Source: Lysobacter antibioticus
GTDB lineage: Bacteria > Pseudomonadota > Gammaproteobacteria > Xanthomonadales > Xanthomonadaceae
DNA length: 64,000 nt
Reading direction: 5' to 3'
NCBI RefSeq assembly: GCF_001442535.1
Contig: NZ_CP013141.1
Coordinates: 939,907 to 1,003,906 of the forward strand
The position numbers were made by a program, and so were the translations under genes. The notes beneath the pieces were generated by a model. It was not told where the DNA came from and did no database searches. It saw nothing but the letters and a program-made list of their open reading frames with translations. Below, piece by piece: positions 41,350 through 49,346 of this stretch (the first letter of the stretch is position 1; every line of letters starts with the position of its first letter).

Positions 41350-41844
41350 ATGAGCCGAGCTTTCGTGAAAGAAGGCGACGGCGACGAAAACGCCGGCGAT
41401 CTGCCCGAACTGCCGATCAGCGAGCATCCCAACTACGTCACGCCGCGCGGTATGGCCTTGCTGCGCACGCGCCTGGACGATGCCGGACGGCGCCTGGGCG
41501 AGATCGACGCGAACGCGGTCGGGGCCAGGCTCGAAGCCGCCTACATCGAACGCGAACTGCGCTGGCTGCAGGCGCGCATCCTCGGCGCGATCACCATCGC
41601 GCCCGAGCGCCAGCCGTCCGAGCTGATCGCCTTCGGCGCGCGGGTCGAAGTGGTCGACGACGACGGCTGCGAATACCGCTACCGCATCGTCGGCGAAGAC
41701 GAAGCCGACCCGGAACTCGGCCTGATCAGCTGGGTGTCGCCGCTCGCGCGCGCCCTGCACGGCGCGCGTGTCGGCGACAGCGTGGTCTGGAAACGACCGG
41801 CCGGCGATCTCGCGATCGAAGTGCTGGCGATCGATTACGGTTGA
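41350..41844 (+). CDS. GreA/GreB-type transcription elongation factor homologue
   Basis: A 164-residue protein. Residues 1-35 (SRAFVKEGDGDENAGDLPEL, then ISEHPNYVTPRG) are typical of the GreAB-like subgroup. Residues 36-80 form the coiled coil (LLRTRLDDAGRRLGEIDANA, then ERELRWLQARI). The C-terminal FKBP-like domain is normal (IAFGARVEVVDDDGCEYRYR, then GLISWVSPLARALHGARVGD). The coiled-coil tip has no equivalent of the GreA/GreB DxSEN motif that places Mg2+ for RNA cleavage, so it may bind RNA polymerase without stimulating cleavage. The start at 41350 matches the subgroup N-terminus. Confidence 0.85.
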   Translation: MSRAFVKEGDGDENAGDLPELPISEHPNYVTPRGMALLRTRLDDAGRRLGEIDANAVGARLEAAYIERELRWLQARILGAITIAPERQPSELIAFGARVEVVDDDGCEYRYRIVGEDEADPELGLISWVSPLARALHGARVGDSVVWKRPAGDLAIEVLAIDYG

Positions 41845-42016
41845 GCCGCGGGCGCGTCATCCGCATCGGCAAAGCAGCCCCGATGCAGGCCGTCGGCGCC
41901 GCGTCGCCGGCATCGCGCGGCGACAAGGGCACGCCTTCGCGTGCCCACGCATCCCTGCCGCTCTTCCCCGACCGCTCGTCGGCAAGGGCTTGACGCTGTC
42001 CGATGGCGGAAGAATC

Positions 42017-42043
42017 ATTTAGCAAATTAGTTAATTGCTGAAT
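42017..42043. promoter_or_regulatory. AT-rich dyad upstream of the desaturase operon (putative ArsR operator)
   Basis: The imperfect inverted repeat attTAGCAAATTAGTTAATTGCTgaat is centred at 42030 and stands out in GC-rich surroundings. It contains TTAGTTAATT (42027-42036), which recurs upstream of arsR (44559-44568 on the minus strand). It lies about 100 bp before the desaturase start. This is inferred to be the binding site of the ArsR protein at 44215. Confidence 0.6.
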
Positions 42044-42141
42044 ACCTGCAGCGACGCTGTACATACCGCAGCGGCGACCGCTCGCAAGTTCCGGCGGCGC
42101 CCGGCATGTCACTGTTCGCCACGTTCCACCAGGGAGAGGTC

Positions 42142-43128
42142 ATGAACGCATTGCCCGACAGCCTGAGATCGCATCGCGTCCAGTCGCAGGCCGACCGACT
42201 CGACTCGATCCGCAGCGTCAGCGACGGCCGGGTGATCTGGGAGCCGGTGCGCTCGCTGTGGTTCACCACGATGGCGCTGGGCGCGGTGGTCGGCGGCGTC
42301 GCCACCTTCACCTGGTCGGCATTCGCTCTGTTCGTGGTCTCCACCGCGACCGTGCTCTTGCTCGGCCATTCGCTCGGCATGCACCGCAAGCTGATCCACG
42401 ACAGTTTCGGCTGCCCGAAGTGGCTGGAATACCTGCTGGTGTATTGCGGCGTGCAGGTCGGCCTGGCCGGGCCGATCGGCCTGGTGCGCAGCCACGACCT
42501 GCGCGACTACGCTCAGCGCCTGCCCGACTGCCACGACTATCTCGCCCATCGCCAGCCCTTCGCCATCGACGCCTGGTGGCAGTTGCACTGCGAGCTGCGC
42601 CTGAGCGCGCCGCCGCGCATCGAGGTCGAGGCGCGCATCGCCGACGATCGCTACTACCGTTTCCTGCAGCGCACCTGGATGTGGCAGCACCTGCCGTGGG
42701 CGCTGGCCTTCTTCGCGATCGGCGGCTGGGGCTGGGTGTTCTGGGGCGTCTGCGCGCGCGTCGCCGCCGGCGTGTTCGGCCACTGGCTGGTCGGTTACTT
42801 CGCCCACAACCACGGCGGCATGCACCACGAAGTGCGCGGCGCCGCGGTGCAGGGGCGCAACGTGCGCTTCATGTCGCTGCTGACCATGGGCGAGTGCTGG
42901 CACAACAATCACCATGCGTTTCCCGGCTCGGCCCGGCTCGGCCTGTATGCCGGCGAATGGGACCCGGGCTGGTGGTTGCTGCGCGCCTGCGAGCGCATCG
43001 GCCTGGTCTGGCGCCTGCGCCTGCCGCAGGACCTGCCGCCGCGCGAGGAACTGCATCGCCTCGAACCGACCTCCGCGGCAGCGTTCGCCGACGCCGCGCC
43101 CACTCGACTCACCCGGACCGTCCCATGA
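42142..43128 (+). CDS. Acyl-lipid/acyl-CoA desaturase-like protein with altered His boxes
   Basis: A 328-residue membrane protein of the fatty-acid desaturase superfamily. The start is ATG 42142 with AGGGAGAGG just upstream; an in-frame ATG at 42106 is less likely. Box 1 is GHSLGMHRKLIH and box 3 is CWHNNHHAFPGSARLG, both normal for delta-9 type enzymes. The central box, normally HRxHH, appears as SHDLRDYAQR, so only part of the usual ligand set remains. TM helices surround the boxes. It would introduce a double bond into acyl chains if active, or act on another substrate. It is the first gene of an operon with the SRPBCC protein (ATGA overlap). Confidence 0.83.
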   Translation: MNALPDSLRSHRVQSQADRLDSIRSVSDGRVIWEPVRSLWFTTMALGAVVGGVATFTWSAFALFVVSTATVLLLGHSLGMHRKLIHDSFGCPKWLEYLLVYCGVQVGLAGPIGLVRSHDLRDYAQRLPDCHDYLAHRQPFAIDAWWQLHCELRLSAPPRIEVEARIADDRYYRFLQRTWMWQHLPWALAFFAIGGWGWVFWGVCARVAAGVFGHWLVGYFAHNHGGMHHEVRGAAVQGRNVRFMSLLTMGECWHNNHHAFPGSARLGLYAGEWDPGWWLLRACERIGLVWRLRLPQDLPPREELHRLEPTSAAAFADAAPTRLTRTVP

Positions 43129-44180
43129 GCACCGAACCGCCCGAACCGCCGCCGCTGCCGACCCCGCCACCGCTGCCCACACCTGCGGCTGCACCGCCGG
43201 CGCGGCGCCTGAGTCCGGGCCTCGCCGTCCTGGCCGGCATCGCGCCGATACTGGGCGGCGCCCTGATCGGACTGCTGCTGCGCCTGGCCTTCAATGGCCA
43301 GCCCGGCAGCGCTTTCGCGACCATGCTGTGGGTGTTCGTCGTGCTTGCGCCGTTCGCTATCGGCGCGGTCACCGTGTACCTGGCCGAGAGGATCAAACCG
43401 CGCGGCATCGGGTATCACTTCTTCATGCCGGTGCTCAGCGTGTCGCTGTGCGTGCTCGGCACCATGCTCATGATGCTGGAGGGGCTGATTTGCGTGCTGA
43501 TGGCCCTGCCCTTGTTCGCGGCCATGGGTGGGCTGGGCGGCGTGGTGATGGGAGCGATCTGCCGCCTCAACATGCGCTCCAGCACCCCGACGGTCTACAG
43601 CTTCGTCGCCCTGCCGGTGGTGTTGGCCGCGTTCGGCGTCGGCAACGAGACGCCGCAACGCTTCGAGCACGTCGAACGCAGCACGCTGATCCAGGCGACG
43701 CCGGCCGAAGTCTGGAAGCACCTGCTCGACGCCGACCATATCCAGGCGGCCGAAGTCGATCGCGCCTGGATGTACCGGATCGGCGTGCCGACCCCGCTCG
43801 CCGGCGTCACCCATCGCAGCGAGCGCGGCCTGGTGCGCGAGGTGCGCATGGGCAAGGGCATCCACTTCCGCCAGATGTCCAGCGACTGGCAACCGCAGCG
43901 TTACGTGCGCTGGCAGTACCTGTTCGAGGAAGATTCGGTGCCGGCCGGCGCGCTCGACGATCACGTGCGCATCGGCGGGGATTACTTCGATCTGCGCGAT
44001 ACCACCTACACCCTGACCCCGCGCGGCGAGGCCACCTTGCTGACGATCCGCATGGACTACCGGGTCAGCACCGGCTTCAACTGGTATGCCGCGCCGCTGG
44101 CCGATTGGCTGATCGGCGATTTCAGCGAGGTCATCCTCGACTTCTACCGGCAGCGCGCGCAGGCGCGGCCGGCGGCGTGA
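43125..44180 (+). CDS. Membrane protein with C-terminal SRPBCC (START-like) domain
   Basis: A 351-residue protein. A Pro-rich N-terminus (PPEPPPLPTPPPLPTPAAAP) precedes about five TM helices (residues 30-175), among them LSPGLAVLAGIAPILGGALI and VLSVSLCVLGTMLMMLEGLI. From about residue 183 follows an SRPBCC/polyketide-cyclase-like domain (VERSTLIQATPAEVWKHLLD, then VTHRSERGLVREVRMGKGIH and FEEDSVPAGALDDHVRIGGD), which binds hydrophobic ligands. The start overlaps the desaturase stop (ATGA). It may present or sense a lipid for the desaturase. The domain fusion and the operon make that plausible but untested. Confidence 0.8.
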   Translation: MSTEPPEPPPLPTPPPLPTPAAAPPARRLSPGLAVLAGIAPILGGALIGLLLRLAFNGQPGSAFATMLWVFVVLAPFAIGAVTVYLAERIKPRGIGYHFFMPVLSVSLCVLGTMLMMLEGLICVLMALPLFAAMGGLGGVVMGAICRLNMRSSTPTVYSFVALPVVLAAFGVGNETPQRFEHVERSTLIQATPAEVWKHLLDADHIQAAEVDRAWMYRIGVPTPLAGVTHRSERGLVREVRMGKGIHFRQMSSDWQPQRYVRWQYLFEEDSVPAGALDDHVRIGGDYFDLRDTTYTLTPRGEATLLTIRMDYRVSTGFNWYAAPLADWLIGDFSEVILDFYRQRAQARPAA

Positions 44181-44214
44181 AGGGCCAGCCGAATAAAAAA
44201 CGCAGAGACGAAAC

Positions 44215-44526
44215 TCAGCCGGCCGCCTTCTTGGCGCGCCGGCTTTCGCGCTTGAGCGGCCCGCCCACCGGGCAGATCTCGAAGGCGAACTGGGTCAGGG
44301 TGTTGACCAGGTTGTCCGGCACCAGCTTGTAGACCACGAACTGGCCGCGGCGCTCGCTGCTGATCAGCCCGGCGTTGACCAGCACCGACAGATGCCGCGA
44401 GATCGCCGGCGCGCTCATCTCGAAGCGCGCGGCGATGTCGCCGGCGCTGAGTTCGCGCTCGGACAGGAAGGCCAGGATCTGCCGTCGCGGCGACGAGGCC
44501 AGGGCTTCGAAGATCTTGTCCTGCAT
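44215..44526 (-). CDS. ArsR-type repressor (SdpR-like)
   Basis: A 103-residue winged-helix repressor. The HTH core reads DKIFEALASSPRRQILAFLS, ELSAGDIAARFEMSAPAISR, then HLSVLVNAGLISSERRGQFV. The only cysteine is near the C-terminus (FEICPVGG), so the ELCVCD metal site of ArsR/SmtB is absent. The closest known type is the SdpR-like autorepressor. It converges on the desaturase operon (34 bp apart), with an AT-rich dyad just upstream of its own gene. It probably represses itself and the desaturase operon in response to a lipid or membrane signal. Confidence 0.9.
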   Translation of the reverse strand: MQDKIFEALASSPRRQILAFLSERELSAGDIAARFEMSAPAISRHLSVLVNAGLISSERRGQFVVYKLVPDNLVNTLTQFAFEICPVGGPLKRESRRAKKAAG

Positions 44527-44851
44527 CAGGCGGAAACCGCGGCCCCGGATATTTGTTTAATTAACTAAAATACTAATTCCGACCCACTCGAAGTCAAGCG
44601 CCGCCGGTCGGGCCGGTGCCTGGGCTCGGCCTGGCGGGCCGGAAGGAATACGGCGCAGACGCGGCGGCGCAACGCGACTCGCGAAGGCAAGCATCGCTGG
44701 CGACGCAGTGTCGCCAGACTTCACTGGGGTCGTATCGGATCAGGCCGCTCGCGTCGCGGCATCGAATCGGCCGCTCAGGCCCTGGCGACGCCTCGCGTCG
44801 CCGGCAGCGGCCCGGACCGTGCAGCCTTGCGCTGCACGGGAGAAGCCCGGC
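44527..44851. other. Interval between arsR and desaturase 2
   Basis: The first 60 bp carry an AT-rich arsR promoter and operator-like dyad at 44552-44569. The remaining stretch is GC-rich without a credible gene or repeat. The desaturase 2 stop is at 44852. Confidence 0.55.
44552..44569. promoter_or_regulatory. AT-rich dyad upstream of arsR (putative autoregulatory operator)
   Basis: TTTGTTTAATTAACTAAA has 14 of 18 positions in dyad symmetry around TTAATTAA. On the minus strand it reads TTTAGTTAATTAAACAAA and shares TTAGTTAATT with the site at 42027-42036. It lies 26-43 bp upstream of the arsR ATG. Confidence 0.6.
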
Positions 44852-45913
44852 TCAGGCGCCGACGGCCTCTACGCGCACGCGCTTCGGGAAACCGACCATG
44901 CGCTTGAGCTCTTCGTCCCACAGCTTCAGCTGCGCGCACTTCAGGCTCGACCAGATGGTCAGGCGCGGTGCGGCCTGCAGCAGCGGGCTCGATTCGTAGG
45001 CTTCGCGCAGGCGGTAGTTCGGGATGCGGCTGGAAAGATGGTGGATGTGGTGGTAACCGATGTTGCCGGTGAACCAATGCACGATATGCGGCAGGTCGTA
45101 GAACGAGCTGCCTGCGATGGCGGCTTCGTGCGAGTTCCAATCGTCCTTGCGGGTCCAGTACGCGTCTTCGAAGGTGTGCTGGACATAGAACAGCCACACG
45201 CCGACCGCGCCGGCGATCAACACCACCGGCAGATGCACCATCAGCACGGTGTGCCAGCCGATCGCGAAGCCCATCGACAGCAGGATCAGACCCAGCGCCA
45301 GGTTGTTGAACAGCACGCTCGCCCACTCGCGCTTCCAGGTGAAGGGCAGGTCGAACGGGAAACGGTGCTTGATGACGAACTGGTACAGCGGGCCGACGCC
45401 GAGCAGCACCGGGGTGCTGCGGTACAGGCGGTAGCACAGGCGCCCGAACCAGGAGCGCGAGCGGTACTCGGCCACGGTCAGGGTCTCGATGTCGCCCATC
45501 TCGCGGCGGTCGAGGTTGCCCGAGGTGCCGTGGTGGATGGCGTGGGTCTTCTTCCAATAGCCGTACGGGAACAGGGTGACCACGCCGAGGCAGCGGCCGA
45601 CCAGGTCGTTGGCGCGGCTGCTGGCGAAGAACGAGCCGTGGCCGCAGTCGTGCTGGATGATGAAGGTGCGCACGTACAGGCCGGCCGCCGGGATCGCCAT
45701 CAGCAGGGTCCAGCCGTAGCCCCAGTTACCGACCACGCTCCAGGCCATCAGCGTCCACAGGGCGGCGAACGGCACCAGGGTGTTGACCAGTTGCCAGACG
45801 GCCCGTCCGAGGTGGGGCTTGGCGAAACGCGCGCAAAGCTGACGCAGGTTGGTGACGGTGGATTGCGATTCGGCGTCGGCGTTCAAGCGGCAACTCCATG
45901 AAGGACGTTCCAT
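44852..45913 (-). CDS. Acyl-lipid desaturase (delta-12/FAD-type)
   Basis: A 353-residue membrane enzyme with all three histidine boxes intact: [23 protein letters not shown] and [19 protein letters not shown] helices lie at [51 protein letters not shown] and [20 protein letters not shown]. This is the DesA-like subfamily that introduces double bonds into membrane lipids with a non-haem di-iron centre. The start is ATG 45913; AGGAAG lies about 11 bp upstream. It belongs to the same locus as the desaturase at 42142 but is on the opposite strand and lacks the shared AT-rich operator. Confidence 0.92.
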   Translation of the reverse strand: MERPSWSCRLNADAESQSTVTNLRQLCARFAKPHLGRAVWQLVNTLVPFAALWTLMAWSVVGNWGYGWTLLMAIPAAGLYVRTFIIQHDCGHGSFFASSRANDLVGRCLGVVTLFPYGYWKKTHAIHHGTSGNLDRREMGDIETLTVAEYRSRSWFGRLCYRLYRSTPVLLGVGPLYQFVIKHRFPFDLPFTWKREWASVLFNNLALGLILLSMGFAIGWHTVLMVHLPVVLIAGAVGVWLFYVQHTFEDAYWTRKDDWNSHEAAIAGSSFYDLPHIVHWFTGNIGYHHIHHLSSRIPNYRLREAYESSPLLQAAPRLTIWSSLKCAQLKLWDEELKRMVGFPKRVRVEAVGA

Positions 45914-46037
45914 TGTGGTGAGCGCTTCCTGACCTGGCAATGACGTTCGCAGGCGTATGGACGTGATCGCTATCCGGCTTCGGACTTTTGCCCCGGGTTT
46001 CGGCCAGGTCGCCCCCACCCCGGCTAGGCTATGCGGC

Positions 46038-46307
46038 ATGTCCGCCTGGTACGTCTATCTGATCGAATGCCGCGACGGCAGCCTGTACACGGGCATCGCC
46101 GTCGATGTGGAGCGCCGCTACGCCGAACACGTCGCCGGCAAGGGCGCGCGCTACACCCGTTCGCACCCGCCGGCGCGACTGTTGGCGCAGTTTCCGCATC
46201 CCGACCGTTCGTCGGCGCTGCGCGCGGAGTATGCGATCAAGCAGCTGTCGCCGAGCGCCAAACGGGCGCTTTGCGCGAACGCGGCCTCCGAAACCGCCCC
46301 GGCCTGA
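46038..46307 (+). CDS. GIY-YIG nuclease family protein
   Basis: An 89-residue single-domain GIY-YIG protein of the UPF0213/YhbQ type. The first motif is [20 protein letters not shown], carrying YVYLI and YTGIA in the place of GIY and YIG. Catalytic-type Arg is in [19 protein letters not shown]. The C-terminus [17 protein letters not shown] holds the final Glu. These proteins are related to nucleases involved in DNA repair or mobile elements, but the cellular role of the short form is poorly defined. It converges on the MAPEG gene with one base between stop codons. Confidence 0.92.
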   Translation: MSAWYVYLIECRDGSLYTGIAVDVERRYAEHVAGKGARYTRSHPPARLLAQFPHPDRSSALRAEYAIKQLSPSAKRALCANAASETAPA

Positions 46308-46308
46308 C

Positions 46309-46698
46309 TCAGAACAGGGCCCACAGCAACTTCAGCATGCCCCACAGCGACACCGCCCACACCGCCGAACGCAGGTAGGGAATGCCGGCCGCGTACACCG
46401 GCACGTAGACCAGCCGCGCCCAGAAGTAGAGCTGCGCACCGAGCGCGGTGTCGTCGTTGCCGCGGCCGGCCAGCCCAACCGCGAGCACCGCCGCGGCGAA
46501 CAAGGGGAAGGTTTCGAGGAAATTGCGCCAGGCCCGGTCGACGCGTGCGGCCACGCCGCTCAAGGGCTCCGGGGTGCCGTCGCGTGCGCTGGCATTCCAG
46601 CGCACCCCGCGCTGCTGGGTCATGAAGGTCGCCGCGACCAGCAGGTGCACGATCGCGAGCGCGATCGACCAGGCCAGCATCTGCAGTTCGATGCTCAT
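46309..46698 (-). CDS. MAPEG family membrane protein
   Basis: A 129-residue protein with four TM helices. LQMLAWSIALAIVHLLVAAT, the basic loop QQRGVRWNASARDG, RAWRNFLETFPLFAAAVLAV and YFWARLVYVPVYAAGIPYLR match the MAPEG family (membrane-associated proteins in eicosanoid and glutathione metabolism), in the short bacterial form. It may be a glutathione-dependent membrane enzyme. It starts 10 bp after the enoyl-reductase stop and is probably co-transcribed. Confidence 0.9.
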   Translation of the reverse strand: MSIELQMLAWSIALAIVHLLVAATFMTQQRGVRWNASARDGTPEPLSGVAARVDRAWRNFLETFPLFAAAVLAVGLAGRGNDDTALGAQLYFWARLVYVPVYAAGIPYLRSAVWAVSLWGMLKLLWALF

Positions 46699-46708
46699 GC
46701 GCGCGCCC

Positions 46709-47701
46709 TCAGACCGGACCGTTCGGCAGGATCAGGATCTTGCCGTCGCGCTCGCCGGCGGCGGCCGCGGCGACCGCCTGCTTGATCTGGTCCAGGCCAT
46801 AGGTCGCCTGCACCCGCGCGGTGAGTTGCCCGCTCGCGACCAGGCGCCCGATTTCGCCGAACACCTCGGCGCGGCGCTGCGGCGTCGCCGCCTGGAACCA
46901 GCGCGACAGCCAGAAACCGCGCAGGGTCACGTCGCGGAACACGAACGAGGCCGGCGAGATCGAACAGGCCTCGCCGCTCATCGCACCGTAGTTGACCAAC
47001 ACGCCGCCCTCGCCCAGGGATTGGGCGAGGTGCTGGGTCGCCACGCCGCCGACCGCGTCGATGCCGAGCCGGATCGGCGCCTTCTGGGTGACTTCGCGCA
47101 CGCGCTTGGCGAGGTCGTCGCCGTCGACCAGCACCACCTCGGCGCCGGCCGCGCGCACCGCCTCGACCGCCGACTCGCGCCGCACCACGTTGACGGTGCG
47201 CAGGCCGCGCAGCTTCGCCAGTTGGATCAGATAGCTGCCGACCGCGGAATTGGCCGCGTTCTGGATCACCCAATCACCGGGCTGCAGGTCGACGAACTCG
47301 CTCAGCATCAGCAGGGCGGTGGGCGGATTGATGGTGATCATCGCCAATTGCTTGGGATCGGCGCCGTCGGGCAAAGGCACCAGCCCCTTGGCCGAGGCGA
47401 CCATGTGGGTGGCCCAACTGCCGCCCTGGATCGGCAACAGCACGGTTTGCCCGACCTGGGGATGGCTCACCTCGGGCCCGACCGCGGCGATCCGGCCCAC
47501 GCCCTCGTTGCCGCCGACCGCGGGCAGCGGCGGCAGCAGACCGTATTCGCCGGTCAGGGTCAGTACGTCGGAGGGATTGATCGGCGACGCCAGTACCTCG
47601 ATCAGCACCTGGCCCGCGTTCAACGGCGGCGCCTCGAACTCGACCGCCTCGATGACGTCCTGCGGCACCGGGCCGCGCTGCGCGTACTGGGCTTTCTTCA
47701 T
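46709..47701 (-). CDS. MDR-family enoyl-thioester reductase (MECR/ETR-like)
   Basis: A 330-residue medium-chain dehydrogenase/reductase without structural zinc. The N-terminal domain (KAQYAQRGPVPQDVIEAVEF; SPINPSDVLTLTGEYGLLPP; PAVGGNEGVGRIAAVG) matches MECR-type trans-2-enoyl reductases, with the conserved NPSD and NEGVG motifs. The NADPH site is WVIQNAANSAVGSYLIQLAK. The C-terminal half has VNYGAMSGEA and FWLSRWFQ, also typical. The likely reaction is NADPH-dependent reduction of an enoyl thioester or a similar alpha,beta-unsaturated substrate. It leads the two-gene unit with MAPEG. Confidence 0.87.
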   Translation of the reverse strand: MKKAQYAQRGPVPQDVIEAVEFEAPPLNAGQVLIEVLASPINPSDVLTLTGEYGLLPPLPAVGGNEGVGRIAAVGPEVSHPQVGQTVLLPIQGGSWATHMVASAKGLVPLPDGADPKQLAMITINPPTALLMLSEFVDLQPGDWVIQNAANSAVGSYLIQLAKLRGLRTVNVVRRESAVEAVRAAGAEVVLVDGDDLAKRVREVTQKAPIRLGIDAVGGVATQHLAQSLGEGGVLVNYGAMSGEACSISPASFVFRDVTLRGFWLSRWFQAATPQRRAEVFGEIGRLVASGQLTARVQATYGLDQIKQAVAAAAAGERDGKILILPNGPV

Positions 47702-47872
47702 GGAATGAGTCCTTCGAGGCGGTGGAAAGGGCGCTGCGGCCCGGCCGGAACCCGATCCACGCAGGCTCCGGCGGCCGAGTGCATACGCGAGAGTACGCCC
47801 GCGACTGTGCAAACGTCTTGCGCCCAGGTCTCAGCACTGCGACCCTGCCCCACCCGTTCACGCCCAGCCCGC

Positions 47873-48100
47873 ATGCAACCGATCCGTTTCGAACTCGACG
47901 CCCAGCACGAACACGTCGAACTCAACCAATTGCTCAAGCTGGTCGGCCTGTGCGACAGCGGCGGCGCCGGCAAGGCGATGGTCGCCAGCGGCGCGGTCCG
48001 CGTCGACGGCCAGGTAGAGCTGCGCAAGACCTGCAAGATCCGCGCCGGTCAGACGGTGGCCTGCGAGGACGTGACGATCGAGGTCGTCGCCGGCGCCTGA
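47873..48100 (+). CDS. S4-domain RNA-binding protein (YbcJ-like)
   Basis: A 75-residue protein consisting of one S4-like RNA-binding fold: HVELNQLLKLVGLCDSGGAG, KAMVASGAVRVDGQVELRKT, then IRAGQTVACEDVTIEVV. The G-A-VRVDGQVE stretch is the signature loop. E. coli YbcJ is similar in length and probably binds RNA. It is divergent from the enoyl-reductase gene. A 15-bp tandem repeat follows its stop codon. Confidence 0.88.
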   Translation: MQPIRFELDAQHEHVELNQLLKLVGLCDSGGAGKAMVASGAVRVDGQVELRKTCKIRAGQTVACEDVTIEVVAGA

Positions 48101-48106
48101 GCGCCG

Positions 48107-48181
48107 CTCATCGAAGCGCCACCTATCGAAGCGACGCCTATCGAGGCGTGGCCTATCGAAGCCGGGCTGACCGAAGCGCCG
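48107..48181. repeat. 15-bp tandem repeat, five units
   Basis: Units of the type cctatcgaagcgacg run in phase from 48107 to 48181 (48107, 48122, 48137, 48152, 48167) with two to five differences each. They lie between two convergent genes, outside both. The minus-strand reading gives a pentapeptide repeat ASIGx, but without a start codon or ribosome binding site it is not a gene. Confidence 0.85.
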
Positions 48182-48214
48182 CGCGCATCGAGCGCGGCCA
48201 CCCCGGCCATCGCT

Positions 48215-49207
48215 TCAAGCCAACGGCAAGGTCGTCGTCGCCCTGCACCAATCGTCGTGGGCGCGCTGCACGCTGCGCGTGGCGGTGACGTAGTCGCTGC
48301 TGCCGAGCGCCTCGACGAAACGGCAAGAGGCGTAGCCCTCGGCCTTGCGCTCGTAGTCGGCGACCCAGCGCTCGCGTTCGGGCAAGCGCTCGGCGGCGAT
48401 CGGCCACACGCCGGGGCGCGGCCGCAGATAGGTCTGAATGCCGATGCGCCAGGGCTTCGGGCTGACCCGTGCGCGGAAGCAGTGTTGGCGCCGGCACAGC
48501 AGCGCGTAGTAGGAATCGGCGCCGATCGCATCGAAGAACTCGATCACCGCCGCTTCGTTCGGATCGAACACGCGGTGCATGACCAGCAAGCGCAAGCCCT
48601 TCGGCGTGCGATACAAACGCAGATGCCAGTCCGGATGCGCGGCGACGAAGGCCTGGATGCGCGCGGTCGCACGCCCTTCCGGCCCGCCGTCGGCGCGGTG
48701 TCTGCGCCGCGACTGCAGGCTGGCGATCCAGGCGAACAGCCACAGCATCGCGATCATCGTCAGCACGCCCAGGCCCCAGCGCGTGATGATGCCGACGCCG
48801 ATGGCGAGCGCGAGCGAGGTCCAGAAATAGCTGCGGCGCCAGGCCGAGGTCGGCTCATCGAAATCGACGTCGGCGAACAAGACCTCGGGGGTATTGAGGC
48901 AGCGCGCGCCGTAGCTGTTGCGGGTGACGACGAGGTCGCCGTCGCGCTCGACGATCTGCTCGCGGATCGGCAGGCCCTCGGCGTCGTAAGGCACGCGCGG
49001 CTCGCGCTTGAGCAGGCTCTCGCCGGCGAGGATGCGGTCGAAGGCCTCGCGCGCCCGCGCATCGGCCATCGCCTGCGCCTCGTGCAGACTCGCATCGGAC
49101 CACCCGAAGCGACGCACCGTCAGCGAACGCCGACCGCTCGCGTGGCCTTTATCGAAAGCCTCGTGGACCCGGGCTTCGGCCCAGAACTCCGGAACGATCA
49201 TCGCCAT
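48215..49207 (-). CDS. Conserved membrane protein, function unknown
   Basis: A 330-residue protein. ATG 49207 is preferred because GGAGG lies six bases upstream. Residues 1-120 are soluble (FWAEARVHEAFDKGHASGRR, RRFGWSDASLHEAQAMADAR, and VVTRNSYGARCLNTPEVLFA). Two TM helices follow at about residues 132-170 (YFWTSLALAIGVGIITRWGL; TMIAMLWLFAWIASL). The C-terminal 160 residues contain HLRLYRTPKGLRLLVMHRVF and a Cys pair region (LLCRRQHCFRARVSPKPWRI). The overall plan resembles uncharacterised envelope proteins; I do not recognise the family. It is divergent from nadM. Confidence 0.72.
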   Translation of the reverse strand: MAMIVPEFWAEARVHEAFDKGHASGRRSLTVRRFGWSDASLHEAQAMADARAREAFDRILAGESLLKREPRVPYDAEGLPIREQIVERDGDLVVTRNSYGARCLNTPEVLFADVDFDEPTSAWRRSYFWTSLALAIGVGIITRWGLGVLTMIAMLWLFAWIASLQSRRRHRADGGPEGRATARIQAFVAAHPDWHLRLYRTPKGLRLLVMHRVFDPNEAAVIEFFDAIGADSYYALLCRRQHCFRARVSPKPWRIGIQTYLRPRPGVWPIAAERLPERERWVADYERKAEGYASCRFVEALGSSDYVTATRSVQRAHDDWCRATTTLPLA

Positions 49208-49346
49208 CGCTGCCTCCATGCAAAGTCGGTCGATTGTATGCGCAGCCTGCGGGCGACGCCGGCACTTGACGGCGCGCGCCATCGGCGTAGCATTTTCTCC
49301 ACGCCCTCGGACAGACCGGCGGCGACTCAAACCGTGAGGGATTCTC

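Noticed and set aside
48049..48531. Minus-strand frame with pentapeptide ASIG repeats
   Set aside because: The repeat is in the intergenic 15-bp tandem array; the frame runs antisense to the S4-domain gene and lacks a start with a ribosome binding site.
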